NCBI RefSeq assembly: GCF_001570945.1
Contig: NZ_BCSQ01000025.1
Coordinates: 1-48,386, forward strand
Source of the DNA: Janibacter anophelis NBRC 107843
GTDB taxonomy: Bacteria > Actinomycetota > Actinomycetes > Actinomycetales > Dermatophilaceae
Reading direction: 5' to 3'
Length of the DNA: 48,386 nucleotides
Part shown: positions 46,455 through 48,386 of the stretch, in pieces
How the letters are laid out: each line of letters opens with the position of its first letter
Numbering within the stretch: the first letter of the stretch is position 1
The notes under the pieces: generated by a model
Seen by the model: only the letters and a program-made list of their open reading frames with translations
Told to the model about the DNA's origin: nothing
Databases searched by the model: none
Translations under genes and position numbers: made by a program

Positions 46455-46540
46455 GGGTCCCACGTTCGCGTGGGCGGTGCGAGGGCGTCCGCGCCCGAGC
46501 CTCGAGACCCAGGCTTCGAGGCTCCTCCGTCGCACCTCAG
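46455..46540. repeat. REP-like cluster between rpmE and the GNAT gene
   Basis: It contains CCCACG(N4)CGTGGG, a 34-nt segment (46476-46509) shared with 40342-40375, a 9-bp inverted repeat (GAGCCTCGA and TCGAGGCTC) and a 27-nt segment (46514-46540) that matches 2668-2694 inside glgP at 24 of 27 positions. Confidence 0.6.
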
Positions 46541-46552
46541 CCAGCGACGCGG

Positions 46553-46558
46553 CAGGAT
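46553..46558 (+). promoter_or_regulatory. GNAT gene -10 box, leaderless start
   Basis: CAGGAT is followed by 6 nt and the ATG at 46565. Confidence 0.35.
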
Positions 46559-46564
46559 GGCCCC

Positions 46565-47131
46565 ATGGCTCCTCGTTCCCACCGCCTGCCACGCCGCGCC
46601 GCCCGTGACCGACGAAGGGAGCCGGTCCCCGGCCCCGTCGAGGGCTCCGTCATCCGCCCGGCCGTCGCCGGCGACATCGCGACGATCGTCGCGCTGCGGG
46701 CGTTGATGTTCGAGGCCATGGGCACGCTCGCGGAGCAGATCTCCGACATGGCCTGGCAGCAGGATGCCGCCCGCTGGCTGCAGCAGCACCTCCACGACGA
46801 GCGCACCCACGTCGTCGTGGCCGAGGCCAACGGCACCGTCGTCTCGTGCGCCATCGGCCAGGTGCTCGACCTCATGCCCGCGCCCGGCCGGCAGGGCGAA
46901 GGGGGCCTGGTCACCAACGTCGCGACCTTCCCCCGACACCGCCGGTTGGGCTTCACCCACGCCGTCCTCGGGGCCCTGCTCGAGTGGTTCGAGGAGGAGA
47001 CCGACGTCGAGCTGATCACGCTCAACGCCACCGAGGCCGGGCGCGACATCTACGACGACTTCGGGTTCGCGGCCTCGACCTTCCCCGAGATGCGGCTGCG
47101 CCTGGAGCGGGCGGTGCCGGAGGAGGACTGA
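46565..47131 (+). CDS. GNAT-family N-acetyltransferase
   Basis: The protein is about 188 aa. A basic N-terminal tail of 28 residues, encoded in part by a CGAAGGGAG word, precedes the GNAT fold starting [26 protein letters not shown]. The acetyl-CoA site is in [24 protein letters not shown]; the C-terminal part has [16 protein letters not shown]. The substrate is unknown. The start ATG at 46565 is uncertain. The gene diverges from rpmE. Confidence 0.8.
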   Translation: MAPRSHRLPRRAARDRRREPVPGPVEGSVIRPAVAGDIATIVALRALMFEAMGTLAEQISDMAWQQDAARWLQQHLHDERTHVVVAEANGTVVSCAIGQVLDLMPAPGRQGEGGLVTNVATFPRHRRLGFTHAVLGALLEWFEEETDVELITLNATEAGRDIYDDFGFAASTFPEMRLRLERAVPEED

Positions 47132-47141
47132 CGCGTCCTCC
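47122..47141. terminator. Short hairpin at the end of the GNAT gene
   Basis: Perfect 7-bp arms (47122-47128 and 47135-47141) with a 6-nt loop overlap the GNAT stop codon. It is followed by a reverse CGAAGGG word. It lies between convergent reading directions. Confidence 0.4.
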
Positions 47142-47153
47142 CCCTTCGTCCGC

Positions 47154-47288
47154 TCAGTCCGTGACGGGCAGGACGAGGGTGACCGTGGTCCCCTCGCCCT
47201 CGGTCGAGTCGAGCCCGACACGCCCGCCGTGTGCCTCGGCGATCCTGTGCCGGACCGCCACCGGACGGACCTGACCGGTCTCGTTCAT
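47154..47288 (-). pseudogene. C-terminal fragment of a sensor histidine kinase
   Basis: Read on the minus strand the DNA encodes [19 protein letters not shown], then [11 protein letters not shown] and a stop at 47154. This is the G2-box end of a HATPase domain, following the missing 'GLGLAIV' motif. Homology holds to about 47250-47262; upstream of that the reading frame (from an ATG at 47288) has no kinase features and the cadD stop is 3 nt away. So the first several hundred codons have been replaced by the cadmium cassette. Confidence 0.75.
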
Positions 47289-47290
47289 TG

Positions 47291-47884
47291 CTAGAGACCA
47301 AATGCTCCGCCGGTGACGAGGATGACGATGCCGAGGCCGATGAGGACGATGGGGAACAGGATGTGTTCCCAGCGTTCGAGGATTTCAGCGATTGGTGGGC
47401 GGGTGGCGACGAATTTGGCGAGTGCGACCAAGACGGCGACCAGCGCGAGGAAGACGATGCAGTAGGCGACGACCGCTAGGGGATCCACGCTGAGGAAGAC
47501 GGGGGTGTAGACGCCGATGTTGTCTCCGCCGTTGGCGAAGGTGACACCGGCGACGGTCCACGCGCCGATCTTCTTGCCAGCGACCTTGGCGTCGTCATCA
47601 TCATCGTCGCCGCGCCAGGCGTTCCATGCAGCCCAGAGACCGAGGATGAGGGGAATGAGCCCGAAGTAGGGAATGGCCTCGGAGGGCAGGAAGGCGCCGG
47701 CTCCGATGGTCACCAGCACTGCCGCGCCGAGGATGCCAGCGAACCCGAGGTACTGGCCGACCAGGATGCGGGTGGTGGTGCCGCGCTGGCCCGCGCCTCG
47801 AGCGAAGAAGAGTGACAGCACGATGATGTCGTCGATGTTGGTGGCCATGAACAGGCCGATGGCCTGGAGTGTCGTGGTGAGCAT
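47291..47884 (-). CDS. cadD: CadD-family cadmium resistance transporter
   Basis: The protein is about 197 aa with five to six transmembrane helices. The signature ATNIDDIIVLSLFFA and FANGGDNIGVYTPVF mark the CadD family, which lowers cadmium toxicity. A cytoplasmic loop has a run of six Asp residues (WRGDDDDDDAK). The ATG overlaps the cmtR stop by one base and GGAGAGG precedes it inside cmtR. Base use is less GC-rich than the neighbours, and the segment lacks the CGAAGGG word, so it is probably acquired. Confidence 0.9.
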   Translation of the reverse strand: MLTTTLQAIGLFMATNIDDIIVLSLFFARGAGQRGTTTRILVGQYLGFAGILGAAVLVTIGAGAFLPSEAIPYFGLIPLILGLWAAWNAWRGDDDDDDAKVAGKKIGAWTVAGVTFANGGDNIGVYTPVFLSVDPLAVVAYCIVFLALVAVLVALAKFVATRPPIAEILERWEHILFPIVLIGLGIVILVTGGAFGL

Positions 47885-48243
47885 CAGGCGTCCACCTCTC
47901 CTGCGCAGCAGTCCGGGACCAAGCAGCCTGGATCGATGCATGGGGAGCTTTCGTCGACAGCCAGGGTGATGTCGACCAGCGCCGCCAGTGCCTGTGCGAG
48001 ATGTGAGTCGACGATTTCATAGCGCGTCCTGCGGCCCTCGTGCTCAGCAATTACGATGCCGCAGTCGCGCAGGCAGGCCAAGTGGTTGGACACGTTCGAG
48101 CGAGTCAGGTCCAAGTCCCGGGCCAGCTCTGCCGGGTAGGCGGGACTGTCGAGCAGGGTCAGGAGGATCTGGGATCTGGTCGGGTCGGCCAGTGCACGGC
48201 CAAGACGGTGCATCGCGTCCAGCCGGGTATTAATGGTCAGCAT
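47884..48243 (-). CDS. cmtR: CmtR-type ArsR/SmtB repressor, Cd/Pb sensor
   Basis: The protein is 119 aa with a winged-helix domain (RLGRALADPTRSQILLTLLD, LTRSNVSNHLACLRDCGIV). Cys57, Cys61 and Cys102 stand exactly where the Cd/Pb ligands of M. tuberculosis CmtR are. It has three further cysteines after residue 102 (CLVPDCC). It should repress itself and cadD and release DNA on Cd or Pb. The ATG at 48243 lies inside the left arm of an inverted repeat that flanks its own -10 box. Confidence 0.93.
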   Translation of the reverse strand: MLTINTRLDAMHRLGRALADPTRSQILLTLLDSPAYPAELARDLDLTRSNVSNHLACLRDCGIVIAEHEGRRTRYEIVDSHLAQALAALVDITLAVDESSPCIDPGCLVPDCCAGEVDA

Positions 48244-48269
48244 CTGGTGAACTATACAGCAGATGCTGA
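48237..48269 (-). promoter_or_regulatory. cmtR-cadD promoter and operator
   Basis: Perfect 10-bp arms (48237-48246 and 48260-48269) flank TATAGT (-10, 48251-48256), which is 7 nt from the ATG at 48243. The operator therefore covers the -10 box and the start codon of a leaderless mRNA. Confidence 0.6.
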
Positions 48270-48386
48270 ATGATCTAGGCCCGAAGCGGATGAAGGTGCT
48301 TGCACGGCAAAATCGTCAATTGCGGCACCTCAACGTACGGCTCGGTGACGTCAGGTTCTGAGTCACCAAGCCGCCACTGTCGGCCA
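48270..48386. other. Right window edge beyond cmtR
   Basis: These 117 nt hold no complete gene. A minus-strand frame is open from the edge to a TAG at 48275-48277 and could be the end of an unseen gene. A small inverted repeat (GGTGAC...GTCACC near 48343-48366) is present. The right end of the cassette is not in view. Confidence 0.4.

Noticed and set aside
47241-47280. Attachment site of an integrative element at the kinase junction
   Set aside because: GGACCGCCACCGGACGGACC has repeated words, but no tRNA, integrase or second copy is in the window, so an att site cannot be supported.

Overview
The window looks like chromosomal DNA from a high-GC Gram-positive bacterium (Actinomycetota). The signs are a GC content of roughly 70%, many GTG starts, a GlgE-type alpha-glucan locus, a NucS mismatch endonuclease, the ethylmalonyl-CoA pathway, and the order rpmE-prfA-prmC-tsaC-glyA-wecA-like-atp. 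A member of the Micrococcales, possibly an Intrasporangiaceae relative, is my best guess, but that is inference from memory of gene content. I see no tRNA, rRNA, CRISPR array or prophage.

Layout. (1) 1-8.8 kb: glgP on the minus strand diverges from the plus-strand operon glgE-mak-glgB; treS is absent. A 46-bp perfect palindrome closes the operon. (2) 8.8-14.1 kb: minus-strand genes for a YbbN-like thioredoxin/TPR protein, a lipoprotein, a membrane protein, a small thiamine-binding-type protein and a PknB-type kinase. A plus-strand membrane protein diverges from the kinase gene, and a second 46-bp palindrome follows it. (3) 14.1-30.6 kb: an ethylmalonyl-CoA pathway neighbourhood with meaB, an acetyl-CoA acetyltransferase, a methylmalonyl/ethylmalonyl-CoA epimerase, ccrA, a 3-hydroxybutyryl-CoA dehydrogenase, the B12 mutase meaA and a cobalamin adenosyltransferase. 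Mixed in are a heterodimeric ABC exporter, nucS, a STAS protein and membrane proteins. Together the pathway genes would take acetyl-CoA through acetoacetyl-CoA, 3-hydroxybutyryl-CoA and crotonyl-CoA to ethylmalonyl-CoA and methylsuccinyl-CoA, with cofactor supply (adenosyltransferase) and mutase protection (MeaB) nearby. (4) 30.6-40.2 kb: the F1Fo ATP synthase genes on the minus strand. Unusually, atpC is separated from atpD by a terminator-like hairpin and two inserted genes (TM2 and DUF2752). (5) 40.4-46.3 kb: wecA-like, glyA, tsaC, prmC, prfA and rpmE, with a 24-codon membrane-peptide ORF on the opposite strand. (6) 46.5-48.4 kb: a GNAT gene, then the last ~30-35 codons of a sensor histidine kinase cut off by a lower-GC cadmium-resistance cassette (cadD-cmtR) that runs to the window edge.

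The most interesting signal is not a gene. The short word CGAAGGG, in extended form ACGAAGGG(A/G)G, occurs about 50 times in both orientations across the native DNA. It lies in linkers and in several reading frames. Pairs of inverted copies build hairpins, including terminator-like ones after ccrA and atpD. It is nearly absent from the strongly conserved enzymes and absent from the acquired cadmium cassette. This density and layout resemble the DNA uptake sequences of Neisseria and Pasteurellaceae, which are not established in Actinomycetota as far as I know. A second theme is leaderless transcription: many starts sit exactly 6-7 nt after a -10 box.

Coordinates were read by eye from the sequence. 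Starts were chosen by family N-terminus, Shine-Dalgarno spacing or a -10 box at leaderless distance.
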